Assembly (NCBI GenBank): GCA_030761205.1 | Contig: JAULJL010000025.1 | Location: 7,259,501-7,323,500, forward strand | Reading direction: 5' to 3' | Origin: Fremontodendron californicum | Lineage: Eukaryota > Streptophyta > Magnoliopsida > Malvales > Malvaceae | Length of the DNA stretch: 64,000 nt | Program-made: the position numbers and the translations under genes | Notes under the pieces: generated by a model | Database searches by the model: none | What the model was told of the DNA's origin: nothing | The model's input: only the letters and a program-made list of their open reading frames with translations | Part shown: positions 45,626 through 57,549 of the stretch, one piece after another | Position numbering within the stretch: the stretch's first letter is position 1 | Layout: each line of letters opens with the position of its first letter

Positions 45626-45660
45626 GTTAAGGCGGCTGGGTTATTCTTCATTGGGTACTG

Positions 45661-45881
45661 CCCCTAACGATCTCGTGACTGCTAAATGACGTAAATGAGG
45701 GAAAAGGAAAAGAAATAATTGGTTCCTCGTAAATAATAGGTTAGGGTTTTGAAACAACCTCGAAAAAATGGAGTCGCCACTGATCTTTTTTGGCTTGGTG
45801 TGATCGGTCACCTATTAAATCGTAAAACATTTGAAAATTAATTAAAACATTTTGAAAAACCAATTTTGAAGTCTACGCTTT
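45661..45881. repeat. Ogre/Tat-like LTR fragment, left part
   Basis: It contains ggagtcgccactgatc and ggttagggttttg, frequent in Ogre-like LTRs. It is cut by the copia LTR at 45882 and probably resumes at 47323. Confidence 0.45.
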
Positions 45882-47322
45882 TGTAGAATTTTAGAGATAA
45901 AGAATTTCAGAGAGAAATATAAACATAAACATAAACTGCTTGACTATATATAGGAGAAATATGACAACAGGTCTATCATTAATCCTCCTTAATTCTAGTA
46001 ATAAACAAATCCCTTAAATTAAGGAAAAAATAAAACTAGAGAGATTTTAGGAATCTCTTTATTTAATTAAATAAGACTAGAGAAACTTTTGGAATCTCTT
46101 TATTTAATTACGAAAACTAACTAAATAAGGAAATTTGAAATAAAAAACTAATCCCTAAAGTTTAGGGATTAACTTTGGAATTCTACACTCCCTCTCATGC
46201 TGGAGAATAGATGTTGATCATTCCCAGCTTGGAATTCAATTCTTGAAACTTTATTCTTGGAAGAGCTTTTGTTAGAACATCTACCACTTGTAGGTGGGTA
46301 GGTGTGTAAATCAAGTTCAGCATTCCTTCTTTAACCTTTTCTTTGATAAAATGACGATTTAGTTCCACATGCTTGGTTCTATCATGATGAACGAGATTTT
46401 TAGCAAGACTTATTGCAGCCGAATTTTCACAAAACACTTTCATTGGCTCTCTTATTAAAATCCTTAACTCCTCAAGTAATCTTTTCAGCCATAATCCTTG
46501 ACATATACTCTGAGCTAAAGCTCTATACTCTGCCTCGACATTACTCCTGGCAACAACAGACTGTTTCCTACTATGCCAAGTTACCAAGTTCCTCATACAT
46601 AGGTGCAATAGCCTGTAGTCAATCTTCGATCTGTAAGGGATCTTGCCCAATCAGCATCTGAGTAGACTTCAACTCCCTTAGTTGTTCCTTTTCAAAAGAA
46701 TATTCCTTTACCAAGGGTCATCTTCAAGTATCTAAGAATTCGGTAAACTGCTTCAAGATGTTCTTCATTTGGCTTGTTCATAAATTGACTTACAACACTA
46801 ATAGGGAAACCTATGTCTAGCCTTGTGAGGGACAGATAAATAAGCTTTATACCAGTCGTTGATATCTTCCAGTGTCAACTGGTGGACTATCTTCTTTGAA
46901 ACCAATTTTATAATTTGATTCCATTAGAGTGTCTGTAGGCTTGCATCATAACATTCCAGTTTCTTTTAGTAAGTCCAAGATGTACTTGCATTGTGAAACT
47001 ACAATACCTTTTTTCGAACGAGCAATCTCTATGCCTAGGAAATATTTTAGCAATCCTAGATCTTTGATCTCAAATTCCTTAGCAAGTTCCTCTTTGAGTA
47101 GTCCATTTCTTCAGTATAATCTCCAGTTACAATAATATCATCAACATAAACAATAAGAATAGCAACTTTCCCATTAGGAGAAAATTTTGTGAATAAGGTA
47201 TGGTCAACTTGACCATGGGAATACCCATGTTTCTTGATTGCCTTTGTAAATCTATCAAACCATGCTCTAGGAAATTGCTTCAGACCATACATGGACTTTC
47301 GAAGCGATTGATTATATTCCAT
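45882..47322 (-). mobile_element. Truncated copia element, minus strand
   Basis: Its 3' LTR is 45882-46187 (306 bp, TGTAGAATT...AATTCTACA), preceded on the minus strand by the purine tract gcatgagagggag. Pol C-terminal pieces follow to 47322, where similarity ends; the 5' LTR, gag and integrase are absent. Confidence 0.75.
46195..47322 (-). pseudogene. Copia RT end and RNase H
   Basis: 47322-47056 gives the RT palm (KSMYGLKQFPRAWFDRF, then YVDDIIVTGD with catalytic Asp pair). 46650-46195 gives RNase H (SNVEAEYRALAQSICQGLW, then HVELNRHFIKEKV and ending LGMINIYSPA). The centre is frameshifted. The C-terminus and the following purine tract are typical of copia pol. Confidence 0.85.
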
Positions 47323-47709
47323 TCAGAAACTTCAATTTCGATCAATTTGATCCTTTAAGCACTTTTCCCCAAATTTACTGAACTAGGGTTTTATTTTCAC
47401 TGAATCTCCATAACCCATCTTCCAAACTCCATATCTTTCGTTGTAGACCTCGGATTATCAAAATTCTTTCACCATTGTTCAATTAAATTTTTGGATCTTG
47501 ATTTTGAATGAGGGTTGACTTTTCAGTGGTTGACTTTTTAGAGTTGACTTTTTGGGATTGACTTTTTTCAGATTGACTTTTCATGCTTGCCTTCTTAAAC
47601 AAAGTCTCGAATACCACCTGCAGGATGAGAAGAGCTTTTCTACATTCTAAAACATCAAAAGGAAGAAAAATACCTAATTTAGGGGTCCGGACAAAATTAG
47701 GTGTCTACA
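47323..47709. repeat. Ogre/Tat-like LTR fragment, right part
   Basis: The phrase gttgactttt recurs about five times at 47515-47585, and the segment ends ggtgtctaca at 47709, the usual 3' LTR terminus of this group. Confidence 0.45.
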
Positions 47710-48231
47710 AATGACACATGTTTCATATTCATTTTTAGGATGAGTTGATCTGCAGGTAGGGTAGAAATATACTTACTTGTCATGTGTAATCGTTGTTAGA
47801 GCCTAAGCTTAACGAGTTCTTCTTTAATTCAATTATCATATACATATAGTTAATTGGTTAAGAAGGATATTTTTATGAGACCATCAACAGATACTTATAA
47901 ATAAGATAGAACTCTAGGTTAACAACTCAAGATCATTAATCAAGTGAAGAGGTAGAGAGAGATTCAAGCGAAGTGTTGAGGGAAGTTGTAATCCTAGGCT
48001 TTTCTAATTAATTGAATTCATCACTTTTTAATTTACTTGCTTTTAGTATACTAGTTTCTTTTAATTTAGTTTTTAATTATCATCTTTAATTAGTTGTTTA
48101 GATAAGATTAAGCTGTGTTAATTTTAGTACTTAACGAATTTCATAGCAATCTCACGTGAGTTCGACACTTTACTTCCACTTTATTATTTGTTTGCGATAG
48201 CGTGCACTTGCGTAGTGAATTCTAACAACAG
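47710..48231 (+). repeat. Truncated third copy of the 5.2-kb element LTR
   Basis: It aligns with 36493-37000 (acacatgtttcatattcatt... to ...ttctaacaaca). It is more diverged than the two LTRs of the 5.2-kb element and lacks the first 700 bp. Confidence 0.75.
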
Positions 48232-48279
48232 TATACATGTTCCAACCTGAAGTTTTCTTTGAAAATAATAATTTGGCTT

Positions 48280-49200
48280 GCAAATTAAAGTAGTCAATAT
48301 ATGGACTAAAACAAGCATTTTGTTAAATGATATATAAAGTTTCACAATGTTGTGACATCATTTGGTTTCACTAAAAATGTTGTTGGTCCTTGTATATACC
48401 TTAAGGTCAGTGGGAGTAAATTCATATTTTAGTCTTATATGTTGATGTTATTATCCTTGCAAGTAGTAATTTAGCTTTGTTACATGACACCAAATTTTTC
48501 CTTTCACAAAACTTTGAGATGAAAGATTTGGATGAAACTTCTTATGGGCATAGAGATAGGTCTGAAAAGACATTAAGTCTATCTCAAGAAGTCTATATCA
48601 AAAGGGTTTTGGAAAGATTTAGGATGCAAAGCTGTTCACCTACAATAGCACCAGTTATGAAAGGGGATAAAATCAGTTTAAGTCAATATCCTAAAACAAT
48701 TTCGAAAATGAGCATATGAAAGTCATTTCATATGCATCTATTGTTGGTAGCCTTATGTATGGTCAGATTTGTACAAGACTTGACATAAGGTTTGTAGTAG
48801 GAATACTTGGCAGATATTAAAATAATCATGGTCTTGATCATCTGAAATTTGCCACAAGAATCATGCTATGAAGCAACAACACAAGCATTAAGGATGATAT
48901 ATTTTATCTTTGGTTTGAGAGTTGTCAATAGCATTGCAAGACCATTAAGTATTTATTATGACAACTCTTCTACAGTATTCTTTTATAAGAATGATAAAAG
49001 TAAAATCATAGCAAGCGCATCGATATAAAGTATCTTGCTGTTAAAGATCATGTAAAGAAACAAGAAGTGGATATTCAACACATTAGAACAGACTTGATGG
49101 TTGCAGATCCCATGACTAAAGCATTGTCGACAAAACAGTTTATTATCATGTGGATCATATGGGACTAAGTAATGTTTGTTAAAGTTTGGTTTGACTTCTT
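48280..49200 (+). pseudogene. Copia RT/RNase H remnant, plus strand
   Basis: RT landmarks are VSGSKFIF, LLHDTKFFLSQNFEMKDLDE and SQEVYIKRVLERFRMQSCSP (48477-48719). The RNase H then gives SYASIVGSLMYG, LAVKDHVKKQEVDI and VADPMTKALSTKQF (to about 49140). Stops and frameshifts are frequent. Confidence 0.8.
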
Positions 49201-49534
49201 TAACATGATTAATTTTGTTATTTTCACATCTTAAAATTTATGAACATGTTTCAGTTTGTGCACATAAAATTTACCTGTTTGTTTGGACCTCGAATGACTA
49301 CAGAAAAATTCATTCATAAAGTATTATCTCATAAAGTGCTCTTTTAGATAGGATCATGTATTGTAATACATGGAAGGAAGTATTCGAATTAGAATGCTAT
49401 CGCCATGATTCGTGTTATCTGAATCTTTAATTGAGTGGGAGTTGGACTAGAGTAACTTATGGCCATATTAAGTTTTGGATTTAAATATCACCTATTCCAG
49501 TTTTTGGTTTTATCATATGAGTCAAGTGAGAGAA

Positions 49535-49971
49535 TATTAGATAATAATGTGGCCCACATGATAATTTGATAAGCTAAGATAATTATTTAGGTGATATAAA
49601 TCCTATTCAAGTTAAACTACTCTAGTTATAAGAGTTAAAGATAACTACTCTCTATCTCAGTAACTGATTAGGATAAGAATTCCTTGATGGTAGGATTTAA
49701 CTCTAATCAGTTATCAGATATGGGTCTCTAGTCTAGTCTATATATTGCTTGTGAAACCATTTCAGGATAACTACAGAAAATAAAAATAAACTAGAAGACA
49801 CATATCAAGTAAAAGAAAGTTTCTCTATGTGATTAGAACAAGATCGTGTTTCTTGATCAATAATAGCCGAAAATACACTTAAAGTTGTTTTAGCTTTTTA
49901 AATTCTTACAATAAATTGTATTTACATCTGAATTTATTGATTTTTTTTCCTTACAGAATTCTAATATAACA
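49535..49971 (+). repeat. Probable 3' LTR of the plus-strand copia remnant
   Basis: It follows a purine tract (gtcaagtgagagaa), starts tattagataataatg (first TG mutated) and ends ctaatataaca. A TATA-like tatatattgc is near 49740. The element's 5' half is not present. Confidence 0.5.
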
Positions 49972-50340
49972 AATGATTGGATTCTAATTGAATTTATAAA
50001 TTTATTTTTCTTTTATACAAACCATTAATAACATTCTAATTGAGTTCGATTTATATTCATTAGAAATTCATGGATAAGAACGGGTAATATTTGATATATG
50101 AATATTTTAGTATAATGTCAAAAAATTGTTAATAATATATTTTCTCATATAAATAAAGGAATATGGAACTTTAAAATCATAAAATAATATTTTTTTTATG
50201 ATTATAAATTATAATTATTATATTTTATAATAAATTATGAAAAAAAATTTAAAAATTATGATTACGATAATCATAATAATTACGATGGTATTCGTTAAGT
50301 TCGTATTTACAATAAATACGACATGATCGTTCGTTTGACT
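49972..50340. other. AT-rich DNA, nothing recognised
   Basis: Long A/T runs, no frame, no repeat edges found. Confidence 0.4.
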
Positions 50341-50344
50341 GCAA

Positions 50345-50850
50345 TTTAAATTCATAGGGTATTTGTACTGAAGTTAAGGTTGATTGTGCTCGTATTGGTG
50401 AAGAAACTTGCTGTACGAGAGGGGATCAAGTTGGCTGTTGAGCAGAAATTTCAGAAAGTGGTAGTTGAGATGGAGTCCTCAATTCTTCATTCTGAAATTG
50501 TGGATGGAAGAAGGCTTAATAATTGGAGAATATGGCCTATTATAAGGGATATCTAGAGTATGTTGCAAAAGATCCCTGAGAAGAAAATTCTTAATTCGGC
50601 CAAATACAAATAAAGCTGCAGATTGGGTAGCCTCTCAGGCTATTAAAAAGGTGGTTGAAGTAACTTCCATCCTCTTTGGTATATATTAATTCTAAAAAGG
50701 GATGGATTGCCTGCCCCTCCCTCATTTTGTTTTCCTAAATACAAGCAGGAGTGAGTTTTGAGGGACTTATTTGTCTGCTCGTTCTACTTTCCATGTTGAC
50801 TAATTTGTACTTGAGCATCATCATATTAATAAAAATTGAGTGCTGAAAAA
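50345..50850 (+). pseudogene. LINE RNase H C-terminal half and 3' tail
   Basis: A KKLAVREGIKLAVEQKFQ-KVVVEME run (near 50400-50475) is the second half of an L1-type RNase H. It is followed by a frame-poor 3' part and an end with attaataaaaattgagtgctg near 50850. It supplies exactly the part missing from the LINE that breaks off at 33073. Confidence 0.6.
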
Positions 50851-51442
50851 ATAAGATTTGATCAATTCAATCGAAAATAAAAAATTTGTACGGTCGAATG
50901 CATTTCAAAGAATCGTAATTCAGTGAACCAATAAAAAAGCAATTTAATTGATAAAAAATTGGTTTATATTTTAATTTTATTATTTTTTATTAAATTTTTT
51001 TATAAGTGATAAGATTGAATCTTTATTTTCTTAATTATATATTAAAGTCTATACTGTTAAGTCAAATATATATTTTTATTAATTATTTTTTATATTTAAT
51101 TTTTATTTAATATCAATATCATATAGTCAATATTTAATTTTTTTAATTGAATCGACTGATTTGATCGGTTGAACCGATTAAAACGATGATAAAAAATCTC
51201 ACCGATTTGATCTCCAAATTAATTTTTTATTCATTGATAAAATTATCGATCTATTTGTTTGGTGGGGAAACAAAAGAGTATTGCTTATTACAATTATATA
51301 GAGAGAAAGGTACGATTTCATTTACAATATTTATACGTACAAATTAACTGTGTAATAATTAACCTTCTAATTATAGAAGGGATGCATTCTTCATTTTACA
51401 GGTCTATTAGGAAATTTTTCATTTCCCAAAGTGGAATAGAGA
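50851..51442. other. AT-rich DNA
   Basis: No frame. A short gatcggttgaaccgat-type run near 51160 may be an eroded MITE; no ends were found. Confidence 0.4.
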
Positions 51443-51450
51443 ACTGGGAA

Positions 51451-52017
51451 TAGGGATGGCAAAATCTGATCCGATCAATGAATTTAGAACCAATCCGATC
51501 CGAATAGAGAGATTTTTTTTTTTAATAATGGAGGCGGAGAGGGGCGGTGCGATTTTTTTTTTGTTTGAAAGGCGGGGATGGAGCAGTCGTGGTAATTGCC
51601 TGCTCCGCACCGTCCCGCTCGGAATACTGAAATTACAATTTTACCATTAAATATTTAGCTTTTAAAAGAATAATAAAATAATATAATTAAACTTATTATT
51701 TTTATTTTTTATTTTAAAAACTTAAACCTAATATTTTTTTTTCTCTTTCTATATTAGAAACATGTTTATATTTAATTTATATTTAATTTTTTTTTAAAAT
51801 TCTTTATTATTTGAAAAAAATAAAAATAATTAATAAATATCAAATAGGACGGAGCGGGGCGGTTATGGATGTAAGCGACATCCATGGAGGTGATAGTGGT
51901 ATTGAAATTTCAACATCCACGACGGAGTGGAGTGAGGGGCGGAGCAGAGCAGTACTATGGCGGGGCGAGGGCGGATACTGCAAAATCCGCTCCCGCCCTG
52001 CTCCATTGTCATCCCTA
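51451..52017. mobile_element. hAT-type MITE, 567 bp
   Basis: It starts TAGGGATGGCAA and ends TTGTCATCCCTA, inverted repeats with one mismatch over 12 bp. Flanks are actgggaa (51443-51450) and acttggaa (52018-52025), an 8-bp TSD with one change. Sub-terminal parts are GC-rich (gcggggatggagc, cgctcccgccctgctcc). Confidence 0.85.
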
Positions 52018-52025
52018 ACTTGGAA

Positions 52026-52675
52026 CCTCCATCAATTCCAAAGTTTTTTTTTTTTTAATTTCCAAATTTACAACATTAATACAATTAGTGGGATGTGAAA
52101 ATCGATAGGAAAATAAAGTTTGTTTTATCAATATTTGTCTGATCATTCAAAGACTATAGAATCGTACCTGTTGGCATATTTAAAAACTATTTTCCTCGTA
52201 AAATTAAATGTAAGACCTGCCTTTTTTATATTAGGATTTAGAAAGATGAAACAGCGGAAACTAAAACATTTTAAACCGGGATTTTTTTTCTTGGCAAAGC
52301 AAATCAAATTGGAGGCATGATTCAGTAGAAAATTAAAGTTACATATTCTTCTAAAATTGAAATTCAAGAAAATAAATTACTTCTGAGAGAGTAACTTACT
52401 TAATCTACAAGTCAAGTACATTTCTTATCTCAATTATAGTTATTTAATTTCTCTAAAACCCACAGATATTCTTTTCGAAAATCCAACAGAAATATGTCCG
52501 TATTCATATAATGCTATTACCAACGAAATTTTTTTTTCCAACAGATACATAAAAAAGTTGTCGTATTCAATGAAATTAAATTTCAGAAATTGACAAAATT
52601 CACTAATTATATCGCAAGATAATACTCCAAGAAATTTCCACCTTCCAATAGGGTTCGGAACTTGCAAGTTGCAGG
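52026..52675. other. Unassigned spacer between two MITEs
   Basis: AT-rich, no credible frame or repeat edge. Confidence 0.4.
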
Positions 52676-52683
52676 GTTGCACC

Positions 52684-53698
52684 TAGGGCTGTAATCGAGC
52701 CGAGCCGAGCTCGAATAGTGAGAAGCTCGAGCTCGAGCTCGATTCGAAACTCGTGGCTCGAAACTCGGCTCGAGCTCGATTGAGTATCATTTTTTAAGCT
52801 CGAGCTCGGCTCGAGATAAAATCGAACTATTCGAGCTCGCTCGATTAGGCTCGTTAACTCGATTTCCATATTCGAGCTCGAGCTCGAATTAAATTTTTAT
52901 ATTAATTAAATTTAATAAATAATAAAATTTCTTCAAGCAATGAATAAATTACAACAACAACAAAAAAAATCAACATACTAGATCTAGAAAGACAGAAATC
53001 AATTAACAAAAGTAACAAACAAAGCCAAAGGATTCAATACAATATATTAGCAGTAGAAATATCAATTTTTTTATAAGATTTATTTTAAAGTTACTTTGAG
53101 TTCCTTATTTGAAAATTTATAAAAAAACATGATCAATAAAAGATATTTTACATAATAAAAAAAATTCAATTAAATAATAAAATGTAAAATAGATAAACAG
53201 AAAAATAAATTAAAGATGAAAACCTAAAAGGATAGAGATGAAAATGCAAGAGATGGGCAGCATATAGGCTTTAACAAATTTGAGGAGAGAAGCCGCGTGG
53301 GAGAGAAGGGGAGAAGGAATAACGGGACTGGGAAGGAGTTGAGGGAGAGAAGGAGTTGGGACTGGGAAGGGTAAGGGAGGGGAGAAGAGGAGTAGCGGTA
53401 GAAATTTGAGAGAATGAGCGAAAAATTAGGTTTTAGGGTTTTTAAGTGTATATATATATTAAGGGTAAAATAGTAAATTTATAATTAAAAATAATAAAAA
53501 TATATAGTAAAAATGAAAAAGCTCGATTAGGCTCGCGAGCTACTCGAACCGTGGTATTAGGATACTCGAACTCGGCTCGCTCGATAGCTCGAGCTGCTCG
53601 AGCTCGAGCTCGGCTCGACAATGACCGAGCCGAATTCGAGTTTTTTTCGAGCCGAACTCGAGTAGCTTGCGAGCACATGTGTCTCATTTACACCCCTA
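52684..53698. mobile_element. hAT-type MITE with GAGCTC-rich ends, 1,015 bp
   Basis: It starts TAGGGCTGTAA and ends TTTACACCCCTA, imperfect inverted repeats. The 8-bp direct repeat gttgcacc flanks it perfectly (52676-52683 and 53699-53706). About 180 bp at each end are dense in gagctcgagctcg phrases that can pair with each other. Open frames made of these repeats are incidental. Confidence 0.9.
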
Positions 53699-53706
53699 GT
53701 TGCACC

Positions 53707-53875
53707 CGACCGAGATACCCAAATGACCTGGAACCCTAAGCCACAAACCTTACTGTCGCGGGTCTATTTCGAAGGTTACGTAGTAAAGTTGGAGAAGTTA
53801 AGATTCCGGATTTGTTGTCCTAGTCGCACTTTAATCATGTTTCACAGCTTCCTAAAACACTTTCTCTTTCTCTTT

Positions 53876-53938
<63 letters not shown>

Positions 53939-56286
53939 TGTTGATGCAGAATTCATATTCATATTTTCAACAATGACATATGTGTAGACATATTACCCTT
54001 CTGCAAATTTTATCTCATATATAATATTCTCATGTCTTGCTTCTGGCCGTAGTTAATTTGACAATTTTAGCTTTAAACTCAAGAAAATGTGCTGATATAT
54101 AAAGGCATCTTCATCATTAAACAATTCCTAGGTCAACTTAGAAATCTATATGTACATGGTGACTTTTGAATTTTCTGCACCCAGCCTTTGTTTCTAGTAA
54201 TTGAATATTTTTCTTTTTTATTAATTTGATCAGTTACTTGTTTTCATGCATCAAATCTATATCTATATTAATTATAAAAAGGTTGATTGAATTTAATGTC
54301 ACAAATCAAATAACACTAACTTAATTGAGAAAAGTATAAAAAATGAAATAAATTATAATGTCAAATTACATAATAAGGATATTCATATTAATTTTTTATA
54401 TTTTTTATGTTTTATGAAAAAAAAATTAATTACCTTTTTCTTAAATAACTATTTATTACTTCTTAAAAAACTACTTATAAATAATTTATTCTTATCTTTC
54501 AAAATACTTTTCAATAATTTTTTTCTTCCATCCACAATGTGATTGTACAAATTTCTAATATTTATGTAAATCATTGAAAACATTAAGTTACAGGAGTTTA
54601 TGCAATAGTAAGATATTTATATATGATTGCTTGTATATTCTATAGTATTTGCTTTTATCAGGTACAACATTACTTCATCTTTATGTTTTTTTAAAGCACT
54701 AACCCTAATAAATGATGCCTAAAGAAAAAAGAAAGGGCATTATACATAAATGATTGACATAAAGGTTTTTAAGCACTAACCCTAACATCAATTTTTTTTT
54801 TTTTGCCTGAAACTCTCTTGTCACTTCATATTATAATAATTAAACAAATACATTAGGGAATTTTTTTTTTTCTGTTCAATATTTGATTGTATGATTTAAG
54901 GCAACTTGAGTGATTAATCACTATTTTTAGGTTTGAAGAGCGAAGTCCTTCAAATTAAAGTAAAATCTAGTCAAAATAGGTGAAAAGATTTTTGTCCTAG
55001 CTAGCTTTTCACTTGTATTGCAAGGTTTGAAACTCTACACGGTTTTCTCCTCCTTTTTAAAGTAATTTAAGATTATGGGTTGGAGCCTTAACTTCATAAC
55101 TTGTGGATGAAGTAAAAAAATAATAATACTAGTAAGATAGGAAATGTTTACTCCTTTTACATAATTTACAATAATTTTAAAATTAAAGAAACTTCTTCCT
55201 TCCAAGTATAGCTTTTAAGTAATTCTTTTTCTAAAAGAAAGAAAAGAAAACCCATGTGATCTAAAAAGCAATTTCTTTGTCTTGAGATGTGAACATGGAA
55301 GAAGTTAGGTTTATGTGTAATCCAATAGATTGGTATTCAAATGCTTCTAAGGAGAGCAATCCAGAAAAGGTTAAGCCAAATATTGAACAAAACCATGTTC
55401 CCATAAAAAATAAAAATAAAAAAATAAAAAAATAAAAACAAAGGAGAAAGGAGAAATAGAGGAAGAAAAAAGCCAAAAGCCAAAAGCCAAACTAAAGGGA
55501 CATTATTTTAGAGAGAAATAAGAAAAAGAGGGATTTATAGATTATTTAGAGTACAAAGACATTTTCCACTGAACAACATTTTTTACTCAAATTAAACACA
55601 ATAATAATTGCAGCCTTTGACGTCTCTCTCTTACTCCTTAAAACCCTCTTCAACACCCACACGCAAACTCCTTTGACTCTCTACCAAAGAAAAAAAAAAT
55701 AAGTGAGAAAAAAGAAAGAAAGAAAGAAAGGCAAATGAAAGGCAAGCAAAAATCACAGCCGCAATTTGGCTTACGAAAGCCAAATTTTCTTTCCATACTA
55801 TTACACAAGTGGGGTGTGAGCATTTGCTTGTGGCCTGTGGGCATCTCACTTTTTCTATTAAATTAAGTTATCATTTTCATTTTGTTTTCCTTTCCAATTC
55901 AGTCCTCACAATTTTATAAATTGTGGAAAAGGAGTTTCCCTGCTCCCTACGGAATCAGGCTTCTTTATTTGTCATTGTTTGAGGCTCCGGTTTAACTGTC
56001 CCATGTTACCCCCACTTCCATCTTTCTTTTCCCTCAACTAACCCTACTATTTTATCATTACTTCAATGCTGTCATTGCCTTTTTATCTCTTATATTTTGT
56101 CTATATAAAAATAATAAATTAGTAATAGTAATAATTTAGAAGAGATGCTTGGGACTGTGAGAGTGCACTTGAGACATGGGATCCAATTTTCCATCTTATA
56201 TTTTTATGATTGAGTTGTTGAAGCTTTCTATTCTATATTCTATATTCTCAAAGCAAATATTATATTAAGAATTGGTTTTAATATTG
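53707..56286. other. Low-copy intergenic DNA
   Basis: A (TA)29 run at about 53880-53937 and a gaaa run near 55715-55735 are the only marked features. I see no gene. Confidence 0.5.
53880..53937. repeat. (TA)n microsatellite
   Basis: An uninterrupted TA run of about 29 units. Confidence 0.95.
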
Positions 56287-56289
56287 TTA

Positions 56290-56440
56290 CGATAAAAATT
56301 TTTAATTTTATAAGCAGGTTAAAAAATTATCATATATCATATTTTTTATTTTTTATTTTTTTAATGTATCTTAAGAAGGATATGTCACTTTACTAATCCT
56401 CTTATAAAATCTAAAATTTTTATTGATGATGGATGAAATA
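56290..56440. repeat. Small inverted-repeat element
   Basis: gataaaaatttttaatttt plus ataagcagg near 56302 pairs with cctcttataaaatctaaaa near 56398 and the bases beyond. It is probably a MITE; no TSD was fixed. Confidence 0.4.
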
Positions 56441-56533
56441 ATTTTTTTTTTATATTAATTCAGTGGACGTAACTCAAAGACTAAAATGCCCATACTAGCA
56501 ACTATTCAACTTGGCTTCCGATATTTTATTTTA

Positions 56534-57540
56534 GAGTAAAGTATACACATCCCTTGAGATTTCAAAAAAAAAAAAATACATTTATCCTTTATAGTTTGAA
56601 AAATAACAACTTACCTTTTTGAGGTTTAATAAAAAAATACACTAACTCTTCTAATGTTTATTTACTAAGTAAATTTTTAATGAAAAGACAATTATACTCT
56701 TATTAATTATTAATCATGTATTTCTCTATTTATTCATTTTCTTACTAAAAAATATTAATTACAAAATAATTAGAATTTAATTAATTTTAAATTTATCTTC
56801 AATTATTATAAAATTAAATTCTAATTCAAGTATATTCTAAATATTTTACACTTATCTTTAATTCAATTATATATTAATTTTGAGATGAATTTATTAAATT
56901 ATTTTTATTTAGAATAAACTCATTACTATTATTTAAAAAAGTTTTAGTGTAAAAAAATGATTAAAATAAAAAAGGAGGGAAATAAAGGAGAAGGAAAAAA
57001 TATAATTATCATCCATGAGATTTTCTTGAAATAAACTTACCTTTATTAGTTTGAAAATCAGATTTTATCTCTTTAGAAAAATAACTAATGTTAGGATTTC
57101 ATTAGTCAAACTAATATTTATTCAAATTTTACTTTAAATATTAAAAATATCCTCATTTTATTTTTTTTCTTTATTTCTGTATTTTTTTATTTTGTTTTAA
57201 TCACTTTCTTTATCACTAATTGAATTAAAGATAAGTTTAAAATATATAAAATTTACTTAAATTAGAATATAATTTAATTTTTTGGTAATTAAAGATAATT
57301 TTAAAACTAATTATTCTCATTATTTTATAATTAAAATAGTTTTGAGTAAAAAAAGAAAGAAATACATGATTAATAATTAATAAGAGTATAATTATCTTTT
57401 CATTTAAAGTTTACTTAGTAAATAAATCTTAGGAGATTAATATATTTTTATCAAATCTCATAAAAGTAAGTGAATATTTTTCAAATTATTAGAGAGTAAG
57501 TATTTTTTCTGAAACCTCATAAGATATGTTCACTTTACCT
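56534..57540. mobile_element. Mutator-like MITE with long terminal inverted repeats
   Basis: The first and last approximately 200 bp are inverted copies. For example ttaattattaatcatgtat occurs near 56700 and its inverse, atacatgattaataattaa, near 57361. It is flanked by a perfect 9-bp repeat tttatttta (56525-56533 and 57541-57549), the TSD size of Mutator-like elements. No coding capacity. Confidence 0.85.
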
Positions 57541-57549
57541 TTTATTTTA

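Larger units (their letters stand above)
33541..45660 (-). mobile_element. Broken Ty3 Tat-type element with antisense ORF, host of a nested insertion
   Basis: Read on the minus strand: gag end and protease (45625-44957), RT (44270-43620), RNase H (about 43350-42600), integrase (42572-41638), 70-bp tandem repeats (41310-40983 and 35793 down to about 35740), an antisense ORF (35453-34157, coded on the plus strand), then LTR-like DNA (about 34060-33541). Several Tat-clade elements carry an ORF antisense to pol and tandem repeats between integrase and the 3' LTR, so I read all of this as one element. It is truncated 5' at about 45660 and split by the 5.2-kb insert 35794-40982. Confidence 0.7.

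Noticed and set aside
53442..53739. Arg/Ala-rich frames on both strands
   Set aside because: They are translations of gagctcgagctcg repeats in the MITE end.
53723..53944. Frame ending in a Tyr-Ile run
   Set aside because: The end is a translated TA microsatellite; the start has no recognisable protein.
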